Notes under the pieces: generated by a model | Databases searched by the model: none | Told to the model about the DNA's origin: nothing | The model's input: the letters and a program-made list of their open reading frames with translations, nothing else | Shown here: one piece after another, positions 36,396-49,200 of the stretch | Layout of the letters: each line of letters starts with the position of its first letter | Numbering within the stretch: position 1 is the first letter of the stretch | Origin: Plecoglossus altivelis | Taxonomy: Eukaryota > Chordata > Actinopteri > Osmeriformes > Plecoglossidae | Direction: 5' to 3' | DNA: 64,000 bases | Assembly: GCA_036571765.1 (NCBI GenBank) | Contig: BROE01000022.1 | Location: 18,003,558 to 18,067,557 of the forward strand | Translations under genes and position numbers: made by a program

Positions 36396-37970
36396 ATGGG
36401 GAAGCGACAACACCAGAAAGATAAAATGTACATAACATGTGCGGAGTATACTCATTTCTATGGTGGGAAAAGACCAGATATACCGCAGGGAAACTTCAGA
36501 CGTCTTCCATTCGATCATTGTAGCTTGTCGCTTCAGCCGTTTGAATACCCTATGTGCACACCAGAGGGAGTCGTCTTCGACTTGCTGAGCATCGTTCCTT
36601 GGATTAAAAAGTACGGTACAAATCCCATCTCTGGCGAGAAATTGGAAGCAAAGGCCCTTATCAAGCTTCACTTCAGCAAAAACAACGATGGGAAATATCA
36701 TTGCCCTGTCCTGTACACCGTCTTCACAAACAATTCCCACATTGTTGCCAACAAAGTCACAGGCAACGTTTTCTCCAATGAGGCAGTGGAGCAGCTAAAC
36801 ATCAAGACCAAGAGTTACAGAGATCTCTTAACGGACGAACCCTTCACCCGCCAGGACCTCATCACTCTGCAGGACCCCACAAACCTGGACAAGTTCAACG
36901 TGTCGGACTTCTTCCACGTAAAAAACAACCTGAAAGTTCTCGACCCGGACGAAGAGAAAGCTAAGCTGGACCCTGCCTATCACCTCAAAACAACCAACCT
37001 GGAGACCCAAGAAACGCTGGCCGAGCTCTACAAAGACTACAAAGGAGACAAACTCCTGGCGTCCACCATGAGCGAGCCCGTAGCCAAGAAGACAGACAAG
37101 CTGAACGCGGCTCACTACTCCACCGGTAGAGTGTCGGCCTCTTTCACGTCCACAGCCATGACCCCCGCCACCGTCCACGAAGCCGATGCCATCACCGAGG
37201 ATGCGGTGCGTTACCAGTACGTGAAGAAGAAAGGCTACGTCCGACTGCACACCAACAAAGGAGATCTCAACCTTGAGCTTCACTGTGACATGATCCCTAA
37301 AGCAGGGGAGAACTTCATCCGCTTGTGCAAGAAGGGTTACTACAATGGGACGGTGTTCCACCGCTCTATCAGGAATTTCATGATTCAAGGTGGAGACCCC
37401 ACCGGCACAGGTACAGGAGGGGAGTCGTATTGGGGGAGACCCTTTAAAGATGAGTTCAAGCCCAACTTGTCCCACACCGGCCGAGGGGTCCTCAGCATGG
37501 CGAATTCGGGTCCCAACACCAACAAGTCGCAGTTCTTCATCACCTTCAGGTCGTGCGCCTACCTGGACAGGAAGCACACGGTGTTCGGGAGGGTCGTGGG
37601 CGGCTTCGAGGCGCTCACGGCCATCGAGAGGGTGGAGAGCGACCCCAAAACGGACAAGCCCCGCTCGGAGATCAAGATCATCACCGCCACCGTGTTCGTC
37701 AACCCATACGAGGAGGCCGACGCCCAGATCGCGGCGGAGCGGGAGAAGGAGATCCAGAGGCAGGAGGAGGAGCGTCAGCAGACTGACGCCTCTCTGAAGA
37801 AGGCCAAAGCAGAGCAGGTTCCACAGACCTTCAAGCCTGGGGTGGGGAAGTACATCAACCCTGCGACCGCCACCAAGCGCTCGGCTCCTGACAGCGGGCC
37901 CTCAACCAGCGGAGTCACCGCTAAGAAACCCAAAGGCAGATCTGGGTTGGGAGACTTCAGTTCTTGGTAG
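36396..37970 (+). CDS. ppil2: PPIL2, U-box cyclophilin (peptidyl-prolyl isomerase-like 2), intronless
   Basis: Nuclear, spliceosome-associated cyclophilin with an E3-type U-box. Single open exon of 524 codons, versus 520 aa in human, and alignable by memory end to end: start MGKRQHQKDKMYITCAEYTH, end GLGDFSSW. Seen: U-box at about 38-110 (FDHCSLSLQPFEYPMCTPEG), linker with DPTNLDKFNVSDF, and cyclophilin domain at about 279-430 with FHRSIRNFMIQGGDPTGTG and SQFFITF. The position of cyclophilin A Trp121 is Tyr here (SCAYLDRKHT), as in mammalian PPIL2. Start context CAACATGG is good. Poly(A) signals follow at 38251 and 38262. The mammalian gene has many introns, so this looks like a processed retrocopy that kept every conserved block; whether it is the only ppil2 in the genome cannot be told here. 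Confidence 0.96.
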   Translation: MGKRQHQKDKMYITCAEYTHFYGGKRPDIPQGNFRRLPFDHCSLSLQPFEYPMCTPEGVVFDLLSIVPWIKKYGTNPISGEKLEAKALIKLHFSKNNDGKYHCPVLYTVFTNNSHIVANKVTGNVFSNEAVEQLNIKTKSYRDLLTDEPFTRQDLITLQDPTNLDKFNVSDFFHVKNNLKVLDPDEEKAKLDPAYHLKTTNLETQETLAELYKDYKGDKLLASTMSEPVAKKTDKLNAAHYSTGRVSASFTSTAMTPATVHEADAITEDAVRYQYVKKKGYVRLHTNKGDLNLELHCDMIPKAGENFIRLCKKGYYNGTVFHRSIRNFMIQGGDPTGTGTGGESYWGRPFKDEFKPNLSHTGRGVLSMANSGPNTNKSQFFITFRSCAYLDRKHTVFGRVVGGFEALTAIERVESDPKTDKPRSEIKIITATVFVNPYEEADAQIAAEREKEIQRQEEERQQTDASLKKAKAEQVPQTFKPGVGKYINPATATKRSAPDSGPSTSGVTAKKPKGRSGLGDFSSW

Positions 37971-38250
37971 CACACATCCATAATTGACCTCGGCCAGAAC
38001 AACACTTTTTTATTTGTTTGTTTTTGGGGTTTTTTTGTACTTTCATTTCAACCATCAACCTATCCTTCTCTTTACCCCAAATGTGACTACGTTCCTGTGT
38101 ATTTGAAACATCTGCTTCGAAGTTTTGTCGCTAGGTTAGAGAGCCATCTTCGAAGACAGTAGATCTTTTATATTTTGTAACATAATTGTAACAATGATGT
38201 TCACCTTCAATTGATGATATTTTGCTTCATTATTTCAACAAATTTATCAT

Positions 38251-38267
38251 AATAAAAAAACAATAAA
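38251..38267 (+). terminator. ppil2: PPIL2 poly(A) signals (AATAAA twice)
   Basis: AATAAA occurs at 38251 and again at 38262, about 280 bp after the stop, in AT-rich DNA. The 3' end therefore falls near 38280. Confidence 0.7.
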
Positions 38268-38369
38268 ATCTGTTAGTCTGGAATGAATCAGTTGATTAAG
38301 TTTAATCAAAGCCTTGAGGTGATGTTATATAGAAATGACACAATGCAAAGTCATTAAGAATGTGTACGC

Positions 38370-38375
38370 TTTATT
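38370..38375 (-). terminator. itga6: candidate integrin alpha-6 poly(A) signal
   Basis: The minus strand reads AATAAA here, 1.7 kb after the B-exon stop codon (40079). The next AATAAA-like word upstream on that strand is near 38625-38635. If used, the itga6 transcript ends less than about 100 bp from the convergent PPIL2 transcript. Confidence 0.45.
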
Positions 38376-40078
38376 GCATTTTCACCAGTTACATCTGTCG
38401 AGATGTACGTTCATGTTGGAAATGTCAAATGATTTCTTCTGATCAACATCAGCCTAGATCTTTGTACAGATTTTCCCTTTTTCGAATGATCAGCCTCAGT
38501 GTTGTAAGACAATATAAAGCAACAGTTTCACTGATGCAGTTATCACAAACACATAAAAAAATTAGTAGAAATTGTAAACAAAATTGTACCTGAAGTCAAA
38601 AATTAAGATTTTCTATCAGCATCAATAACATTTTTATTACAATGCACATTGCAGTAGTCAACGCATTTTGTATGACATTTCTTTATGATTGTTGAGAGAA
38701 GTTCGGATAGGCAAGTCTTGAATGAATATAAACATTCAACACAATACAGGCAAATGTGATGTCAAGCAAAATGGAATCCAATGTTTCAGAAGTAAAAGCA
38801 GCAATAAAAAAATTGCTCCAAAGTCATGGCTTTGGTTAAATCAAATTATAAATCACAGTATTTACCAAAAGAAAATCTTTGACATGGAAATACGGTTTAG
38901 GTCACGTTTGAGTCAAACTCAAGGAGACATTCTGTTGTGTTATCTGTACATTCATGACAACTACTTCAACAGAAGGAAAAAAAAGTCTTTGGCCAAATAC
39001 ATTGGTTACTTTTTGACACGTGATGAGAACAAATAAATATACAGTGTGCTGCATTATTTTCATATGTACAAAACATTCCAGTCAACAGCCAATTGTAATT
39101 GTAGTAGAGAGACAAACTAGACGTTATTTGGGCAAAATGAACGATTGAAGTAGACAAATATCTGAAATATGAGAATGGTTTCAGTGTGTCCTCTACAACG
39201 CTGTTGGAGTAACAGTTGCTTCAAGTTCCTGACCTGGACAAGAAGGTAACGTCATCAACAAGTGGGGTGACCCTGAGGTTCATCAGGTAGCATGAGCACC
39301 ATAACACAGCCATAACACAGCCATAACACAGTCACAACACAGCCATAATACAGCCACAACACAGCCATAACACAGCCATAATACAGCCATAACACAGCCA
39401 TAACACAGTCACAACACAGCCATAACACAGTCACAACACAGTCACAACACAGTCATTACACAGTCACAACACAGCCATAACACAGCCACAATACAGCCAT
39501 AATACAGCCATTAACACAGCCATAACACAGCCATAATACAGCCATAACACAGCCACAACACAGCCATAACACAGTCACAACACAGCCATAACACAGCCAT
39601 TAACACAGCCATAATACAGCTATTACACAGCCATAACACAGTCACAACACAGCCATAAAACAGCCATTACACAGTCACAAGACAGCCATAACACAGCCAT
39701 TAACACAGCCATAATACAGCTATTACACAGCCATAATACAGCCATGACACAGCCATAATACAGCCATTACACAGTCACAACACAGCCACAACACAGCAAC
39801 CTGGGGTCAAATCCATCTTGGGCCATTTCCTTCTTCCTTTCACATTTCTTGTCTATTATCTAACAACATTTGCCGAAAAAGGACACAAATACATATTTTA
39901 AAAGTTGCATTTCATCAAACGCCTTCTAAGCCACTGAGATTGATCAGACCTTTTGATGCATCATGTATTGCATCATGCAGTCCAGATGTAGGTAAAGATA
40001 AGAGTGTAAAAAATGGAAACACAACCTGACTAAATATTTACAGAAATGAGGGTTTTGTGTTTCCAAATGAAGGTCTCA
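38376..40078 (-). other. itga6: probable integrin alpha-6 3' UTR
   Basis: AT-rich DNA between the B-exon stop and the candidate poly(A) signal. It contains an 11-bp minisatellite at 39297-39800 and otherwise unique sequence. No reading frame with family similarity was seen. Confidence 0.5.
39297..39800. repeat. 11-bp minisatellite (ATAACACAGCC), about 46 units
   Basis: Units ATAACACAGCC, ACAACACAGTC, ATAATACAGCC and TTACACAGTC follow one another for 0.5 kb with an occasional extra base (TTAACACAGCC). It lies in the probable itga6 3' UTR. Confidence 0.95.
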
Positions 40079-40243
40079 TCAGGAGTAGTTGTCATTGTCA
40101 CTCCAGGTGGTCGTCCATGCTTTCCTCTCAAAAGAATTCAACTTGATCTTTCCGTCTTTAAAGTGGCGCGCCTCTTTTCGAATCCGCACGGCGTTGTATA
40201 TCGGAACGCTGTCGCCATGTTTGGAGCGCTTGAAAAATCCACA
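40079..40243 (-). other. itga6: itga6 alternative cytoplasmic-tail exon B (54 residues)
   Basis: Acceptor TTTTTCAG then CGFFKRSKHGDSVPIYNAVR, with a 54-residue tail ending DNDNYS and a TGA at 40081. The mammalian alpha-6B tail is also 54 residues and ends NESYS. It is the distal exon, used when exon A is skipped, as in mammals. The terminal NYS resembles the SYS PDZ-binding end reported for alpha-6B. Confidence 0.9.
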
Positions 40244-43200
40244 CTGAAAAAGGCAACAAAAAACCTGATTGTTACAACTGAGGTATCAAACAAGCTTGGC
40301 TCTCATACAAGTATAGCACAACATTGCATGTTTGAGTGAAAGCAAGCTTCAAATGCAGCTTTTGGAATGTACTATTCCAGAATATGTACTATTCCAGAAT
40401 ATGTACTATTCCAGAATATGTACTATTTCGGAATACATTTCAGCACAACCAAGCAAGAATGCCTAGAAAAACAGCACATTCACAGCACACAGTTGTGTTA
40501 CAAAAGCAGCCCTGACAGGTTTGAATAGGGCAGAACAATCGTTTGAAAGAGCAAAAGATGATGATTAGAAAAGCGGAGACATTACACATCCAAATATCAT
40601 GCCTGTCCATTGACACGATCAGCACGTGCACATTAGGCTATGCATTCCTTTTAATCACTTTGTTGGCTTAGAGCAGCAGCAGATTTGCCACGTAAGCGTT
40701 TCCTTTGAGTTAGTCTCGGTTAATCTCACTCTCCAGGCGGATGTGGCTGTTTTACCGCAGGTCTCAGAGCCGTTCAGACGCTCAAGCCTCAGTAGTGAGT
40801 TTTTCTTTGTCAGACGGCTGCACGTGGATCTCAGCCTTCTGATAAGCAGCATCGTACTGGTCTTTCGGGGCTCTCTTGAAGAAGCCACACTGAAGAGGAG
40901 CGGGGGGGGGGTGAATAACTAGGAGCAGCGCTCAAACAGACACCGTAACCACGGCAAAGAAGTGTCCTCAATTCATCATGCTCATCTGAAACGCTGGTGG
41001 ACATTAGGATATCCACCTGTAGAGAACTGTGCGCCTGTGTCTCACTATAGATTGGGAAAGTAGACATCAAAAGTGTATGAAATGTAACCACAGACGGGTA
41101 CACATGTTGTGGACGACCTACCTTCCAGAGCAGGAACACCAGCAGTGCCAGCATCAAGATGCCAGCCAGCACAGCCACCACGATGATCCACCACGGCACG
41201 CCTCCGTACTGGGCCACAGTCTTCTCGGGAAACACGGTCACCCTCACCTGATCCACAACAGGAAGGAGCACAACTGTCTGATGTCCTCTGTCCTCTGCTG
41301 GAGTCTGTCCCTGTGTTCATAAGCAGCTGCTGTACAGGACAGCAGAGTGGTGGACATGATTCTTACCTGCGTCTCGGCGTTTTTAAGCACCATGTTCTTT
41401 ACAGGAGCGTCGAGGCTGAGCGATGCTTTCACTATGATGTCCAGATAGTTGTAGTACGCGTAATTCTGTTTAGAAAAAACAAACAGTTTATCAAGGCAAA
41501 CCCACACAGGGGGTGTGGGTATTTCTGCGTGTGTGTCTCTGTGTTTAAGCGTGTCCTTTCACCTCAATGAATGTGGAATTCCACAGACGAGACCTCAGCG
41601 AGATCACCGCAGTACTCTCCAAGCCCCGCAGGGGGCACTTGATCACCACACATTTGGCATCGTAGCCGTTGCCACACATCTGAGGGAGAAGAGGCGAGGG
41701 TTTGGTTAATACAGGGATCCTTTCCATCTGCTCTTAAAGTACAACTTCAAAATGCCGATAAACTCACCAATATTTTGTGTTTTCTTTTGTCGGTCAATAA
41801 AGACATTTTGCTCCCAGGTGTTTTTCCTCCAGTGTCACGCTTTTGTCTGTGAGAGTTTGACTCCTGCAATTACATCACCATAATTACAACAACTCTAAAT
41901 GTGTTCATCATCATCATCATAAGAAACAACATTAACAAGAATAGTAACAATCATTGGTTAGAAATGTTAATAAGAGTCGTTGTTGTGTTTTTATTATTAT
42001 TATTATGTCATATAAAAAGCCAGAGCCACAGTAAAAGGACGGGCAACCTGAATGTGTTTGACCGAGTTGACCTCGCTCTCAGGGGAGCAGGGAACCTCCT
42101 CCAGGCCACTGCTGCTGATCTTCACCAGGTACAGGAGCCATTTCCCGTCCACGTTCTCTTTGGGCCACAGGATGTTGAGCGATGCCGTACCGAACGACTT
42201 TAAAGGCTTCCCCAAATTGATGATCTAGGGGTGCAGAGAAGGGTTGCGGTGAGGAACAAGGGTTATTGAGAAATTTAAACAGACAAACGCTTGGTTCAAG
42301 GAGTTCCGAGAGAAACAATGATCATATTTACCATGAATTCATAGTCTATCTGGCTTCCTATTTCCTCCTCTGTCTTGATAGCACTTTCTCCTTTCACTTC
42401 ACCTCCGAAATACACTTGTGATGGTTTAGCCACCCTGGTGAGAACAACAAATCCAATTCAAGAGTGAATTTCAAATTTACATTTGATGAAGTGCAAATAT
42501 CATTTCATATCAATATGCCCAAAATAGGTATGAAGACTTTCGTAGACACAACTTACCCTGTCACTGACAGTAACAGCTCAATGACCACTTTTGCTTTGGC
42601 TTTTACAGTCATCATATTTTCCTGTGTGCTAGTCCTGAGAGACAAATAAGGGATGGTTATTGGCCGGTACAAATAGCAGTGGGACTCGGGGTGTTTCATT
42701 CTGGCCAGTCAGTCTGACATGATCTGGACAGAGCTACTCACGTTTGAAGCCGGAGGTCAATCTCAATTTCCGTGGTGTTCAGGGAGATTCCTGCCGTGCT
42801 TAAGATGATGTAGAAGGTAACCTAGAACAGATCATTTCTCCTTTAACATCCACCTATGCAGGCACAGAAGACTAGAGAACCACATCTCTTTCCAGCACCA
42901 GCACCAGCACACACCTCAGAATCCCGTTTAAACGGGTTACCCAGGTCACACTCGGCTTGGGAGCCGTTCTGATTGGCGAAACAGATCAGCGGCTTTTCCC
43001 TCTGAAAGAAGAGCGGCCATTTTTAGCGTCGCGAACACGTTTTGCGGGGAGGAATTAGGGTGAGTCTGACCGAGACGAAGGAGGACAGTGCCGTCGCTCT
43101 CGCTCACAGTGGTTTTCTGAGCACGGAGGCCAGAGTAGGACAGGGCGTTGGGGAAGCTGCCCACTAGCTTGGCTTCGTGGGCGTCGTCTCCATGCCTGTT

Positions 43201-46200
43201 GTGGATGGTCACCTCCAGAGCGATGTCCTTCTGGTAGCTCAGAGACACTACAGGAAAGCCGTTCTCCCTGCGCGGACGCAACAGTCAACCAACATGTTAA
43301 AAACGGGATTAACCGACTCTACTAACCTGCAGGTCTCCGCCATTGATGCGCCGTGTTCTGCTGTTGGTACCGATGGCACTCACACAGGCAACGGAGGGAA
43401 GACTTCTTGGTTGATCTCTTTATAGCAGAATCTGTACTGCAACTGTAAGTTACTCTGGCAGATGTTATCCTTGCCACATCCCTCCTTCAGAAAGTTGACC
43501 TGCAACCACAGAACGCCAATATGTCTACTGGCCAACATTGCTCGCCGGACAGCAGGGTATTACCTCTACACAAGAACGACATTAGGTATGGGGTTTATAT
43601 TGATGTATTGGGTGGTGGAACAGCATGGGTACCTCAGAAAGGACCTTGCTGGGCTGAGAGGAGTCCAGAATGGGCACCAGAGGGGGTAGATTGTCCTGTC
43701 TTTTGTGGCGCTTGGCCCCCTGAATGGCCACAGACACCTCGATTGGAATAGCATGCAGCTTATCTCTGATGTTCTCCTGCAGACAGAAGGGAGGCAGAAA
43801 GGCTCAAAGCTGAACTTCCCCCCTACTGAAGTCTGATGTCGGAAAGTGTCGGCCAAAGTGTCGGACACCTGAAGTTTGACTTTGGTCTTGACGCATGCTC
43901 TCTTGTTCTGGCCACGGAGGTCCAGGGTTCCGGTGGACTGGTGGTCCTGGTCTGAAGCGGACTTGTTCAGGAACACCACCCTGGAGAGAAGCCCCAGCTT
44001 CCGGCGATCTGCCTCCGCCTCAAAGGCGTAGCTGATCGCTGTGCGGTAAATCACAAAGCAAAACGCAATTTAACGAAATAAATACGAGGTTTTTCGATGA
44101 CTTACAGAGAGCACGAAGTGCTTGACTCACTCAGTTTGGGGCTGTAGGAAGCTGGGTTGCATCTGTAGGTGAAGCATGCCTCCACGTTCAAACTGAGGAC
44201 AGCACATGAACAATGTCACACGTTCAACTGGAACACAGTGTTCTTTGTATCTACATGCTGAATATGCACCATTGTCTAATCTCTTCACTCACTTACCAAA
44301 TATTGTTTCCACATGTCTTCTTGGTGAGGTCGATTTCTTTAGGAGTAATTTTCACCTCCTGCTTGATGCTTATAACTGGCCTTGACCTAAGATGACCATG
44401 ATTTTTGCTTTAATTAATAGTTGTTCGTAGTAGCTGTGAGGTCTTGACTGGGTTGCACAGCACAGTAGGACAAGTTAGTGTTGGCTACTGCACCTGTAAA
44501 CGAGTGCTGTGTCAGAGAGAGTCCCCACAGCAAGGTCTGGGTAGGAGTTCTGGTCCAAGTCCATGTTCCCAGCCAGAGAATATCCGAACATTCGGACACT
44601 GTGGCGTCTCCCCTCCAGGATCTGTGATGGAAGAGAAAACATACAAGGAAAAGTGTGAGTGAACACGACGAGTTCAGAGCCACAGCGAATGCTCCTTTAG
44701 CCTGCGATGTGTGACAGAGTCACCTGGGCAGCGCTCATCCAGCCCCCGGAGAACTAACCTGTGAAGGCTTTGTGTGGACTCCTTTAGCAGAGCCATGGTA
44801 AATGTAAACCTTTCCTGCCCCAGCATCATCGTACGGAGCGCCAACAGCAATGTCTGGGACAGGAGAACCATGTCAGAAACACGCAGGAACACAGTAAGAA
44901 CACAGTCAGCCAAAGGAGAAACACACAAACAAGGCACACGCTCGTTCGCTCGCTCGCCGACCTTCGTACGAGTCTTGGTTGACGTCTCCGATGTTCTCCA
45001 CGGCCAGTCCAAACATGGAGTCTTTGGTTCCGTTGAGTCGGACCGGCGTGACTTTGTTCCACCGTCCGGCCTGGTTGATGTAGACGTAGACGGCCCCTCC
45101 CACGTCCCCTTCCTTCATGAAGAACTGCGGGGCTCCCACCACAATATCCTGCCACCTGGAGACGAACATGGAACAACTGGTCAGTCACAGGAACGACAGA
45201 AACGTGAAGATCAGTTGTTTTGATGTTGCTGTTCGTATTAGTGAGACGTGGAGGATCATCCATACCCATCTCCATTCAGGTCGACCACGGCAACATCGTA
45301 TCCGAACGAGGACGCCAGCCCTGGGCCTTCCAGAACGTGTTCTGCAGACAGCCGTGTCGACGCCTCGGTCTCCTTCCTCAGCAGGACCACAGCCCCGCAG
45401 TGATTGGCTCTCGGGGCCCCAGCCACCACAGTCAGGCCACGCCCCTTAGTGATGCTGTGACCAGAGTCGAGGGAAAATCCTATAACAGCACAGGGAAGTT
45501 CGTTTTTCCAGTAAAGCAGAATGCTGTGAACGCTGCATAACACTGAGAATGACATGGTGAATAACACTCAAATGAAAAACTGAAAGTTTATCTGAGGAAA
45601 AAACAGGTCTTAGTTGTAGAGTTTTCATACAGGTCAAATCAAATCATTTTACTGGCCCTCAACCATATACACGAATGCAACACTGAGAGCAAGACTTGGT
45701 TGCAGTTCTCGGTAACATAGCATAATAACATAACATATAATAATCCCTCTCAAATGTAAGAACACCCCATCATTTCAAGCAAGCAATTACATGCAAACTA
45801 TACATCAACATCAACACATACATGACAGAAATGGAAGTGTTAGCCACTGCGAACAGTAAGAACATGACAATGTCACAGTCTTGTCAGGCACCTGCAAGAT
45901 CACAAACCTAAGTAGCTATTACCATCACATTGACGGTTCCCTTGGTGGCGATCTGCAGCGAGAGCGACTTATACAAAAACTCAGGATAGGCAAAGGACAA
46001 GCTGGTCATGAACAGGACACCTGAACACACGAGACACAACTCACACAGAAGACAGTGAAGAGCTCCACGCTCGCTAACACCCACCTAAGTAGCTGTTAGC
46101 AGGGACAGGAACCAGATCAGGATCCAGAAGGTTCTCGTCTCCAACCTCGTACGGGCCATCGTCGTAAAATCCCATTTCCAACAACGTGTTGTTTTTTTGC

Positions 46201-49200
46201 TCTACGCGAACGATGCCTGGTTGATGGGGGAGGGAATGAAGGGTGCGGAAGATGTTCATGAAATGGTCCTTGAGAAGATTGATGAACATAATAATGGAGT
46301 CTAAGAAAACAGCATTATACTTAGACTTAAAGACCCAATATGATATGACAGCAATGACACTTAAAACAGCACTTGACAGGCAACAGCAAGGCATGCAATG
46401 GATACGTTTGAGGTGTTTTATGAAGTTAACCGCCTGAGTGTGATGCTGTCATTTTCCCTCGTCTCAGGAGAGCAATAGAATTCTTTAATGCGTCAATGCA
46501 TAAGTTTAGTGCAACATGTTTAGTTTAACCAAGCATGCGTCCCCATGTATCCATTGCATGCCTTTCTGTTGCCTGTCAAGTGCTGTTTTATATGTCATTG
46601 CTGTCATATCGTATTGGGTCTTCAAGTCTAAGTATAATGCTGTTTTCTTAGACTCCATTATTATGTTTATCAATCTTCCCAGCCTCGTCTGGGCCTCGCA
46701 GTGGACATCACGTCCATGTCCACACGGGTGCGTACCTTTCCAGTTGTAAGCCCCAGGGGCTCCGAACACCAGGTAATGGTAGTCCCTGGTGAAGGTGGCA
46801 GCCAGCCCCTGCTGACAGGAGCCAAACCTCTCGTGACCTCGGGCGCGGCCCTCACAGAACTTCCAGTTCCCTCCGTCCTCGTCTGAGGACGTGTCGATCG
46901 TCAGGTCCTGGCTCAGGACGTAGCAGCGGCCTGTGATGTCCCGCGACTCCTGGGGGGTGTTGACGAACAGACGCCTCTGGTAGCGGTGGGCACACGTCTG
47001 TAATGACAAGGGAGGGGGGGGGCATGGTCATGTCAACCCTTCCTGGAGAGTCGCACTTCTCAGCACAATAAAAAAGGAATCCCACGTATTTAGTCGAGGT
47101 GATGGCAGGTTGCACCCAGTACCACGGTCATGCATGAGACTACTGTGTGATGTGGAGAGGAAACACAGACCTCTAAGAGGCTGCATCACTTGGAAGAAAG
47201 GGGCAGCTGAACGAACGAAAAGCAGCAGATGTGAGAGCAGGGTTGGGACCCACTGGGACTCACCACCACTTTCCCTCCAGGACCCTGGCTCTGGACTGTC
47301 ACTCCCATCCACTGGTCCTCCTTGCTCTCCGTCAGACTGTCCTCTGAGGGAGACACGGGACAGGCAGAGGTCACATGGGAGAGGTCACATAGGAGAGGTC
47401 ACATAGGAGAGGTCACATGCGAGAGGTCATATAGGAGAGGTCACATGCGAGAGGTCATATAGGAGAGGTCACAAGGGAGAGGTCATATAGGAGAGGTCAT
47501 ATAGGAGAGGTCATATAGGAGAGGTCATATAGGAGAGGTCATATAGGAGAGGTTATATAGGAGAGGTCACACTGCTGTCATACGCCACGTTGTGACCAGC
47601 AAACACTCGTATAAAACAGGCTGAATCGTACGTCTCACCTTCGTTGTCAAAGTCGATGCGTTTGCAGTCATCGGATTGTTCGGTGATGTCACAGCTATAC
47701 AGGCCTCCTGTTCTGTTGGACTTGTGGTAGGCAAGCCCTTTAGCTCTGGGAGCACCAATCAATAATCTAGAAAACAAAAACCCAAACGTTGGAATGCCAG
47801 ATCTCATTGACAGAGCTTGATGTAGTGTGACAGTGTCAACCACTTACAAAAGGTCTCCTAAAACATGAGCGATGTGGGCAGATGTTTCATATGCCTGCAT
47901 ACGCAACACAGCAGCTGTCAGGTTCAATACTTCACACTTATATGAAGATTTATAGGACGCATCGTGCTAAGAACCCCAGAAAGGAAACCATGACAATATG
48001 TATTGATGCCATACGCTGCCAACCAGAACACTTATCCACACAGACACTCTCTTGTAGTTCACACCGTCTACACACGCTGTCTTACCGCGCGCCAACCCAG
48101 CGAGCTGCAAACGAGAGCCCAGCACACAGAAGCACATCACAGGAGGACAGACAGCTTGCGGTTCTTTCGGAAGACTTCCTGTAATTACAGGCTGCGTTTG
48201 GGTCTTTTATCTGGCAGCCTTGGAGAAGCCTTGGAGAAGCCCTGGGAAGCCCAGCGGTTGTGATCAGACGGATGCAGAGCAGTGGCGGTGGTCTGTCTCC
48301 CCAGCAGGACAGAGGGGCCACTGTGCTCCGGCTGGAGCAGCGCTGGATCGGCGCTGGAGCACACTAGCTCTATTGGAGCACGCTCAGTAATGGAATTGTC
48401 CTGTACAACATTATCTCACTAACCACAACGTATTCAAACACCCCCCCACCCCCCTCCTCACCCCGGTGATGGATACAAACAGAAGCTGCATGAACGTCTT
48501 CCAACGCTGACTTATGTTCACAGACACTCTGGTTTAATGTATGCAACGATATTTCATGTTGCCCGTGACTGATACTCCGATAAAGCTTTCCAAGTGATAT
48601 ACTGGAAGGCTCTTACGGGTTGGACGTGCTTAGTGGCACTTGAGTAAATGAAAGAAAAATGACTTGCCTTTAACCTATAGTATAAGCAGTTCAACAAAGA
48701 GGCAGCTCACCAATGGACTACTACAGTGGGAGAGAAGAAATATTGATGTCAAACTACAATACATTAGCTGTAGGGTCCCAAACCTCGATTTCTCATAGCC
48801 AATGACAGCCTTTGCTCTAGCTAAGGCGTTAGCCCCTGTAAGGAAGTCCTGTCTAGCAGTGTGGTTTGTGCTCTGTGACCATACACAGTAGATCACAGAC
48901 AGTGTACCATAGACAGTCGAGCATAAAATGAGATAAACAGAATTTCCTCAAACAGGCAGGATCTTCGTCACCCTCTTCCTCTCCACTGCATGTTTCCTCT
49001 GTGGTCTACTCTGTAACACCAGCTAGCAGTTGCTTGGATAGTGTCCTGGCCTTGCATTTACCATGCAAGAGCTCCCTGGAGGAGGTCTGCAGGCCTGCAG
49101 GCTCATGTCTCCGCCCCTTAATCAACATCCACAGACATGCAAATACCAGCAGAGTCCATCCAAAGACTTTCACTTCAGCTCCACAGCACACCTGCCGAGC

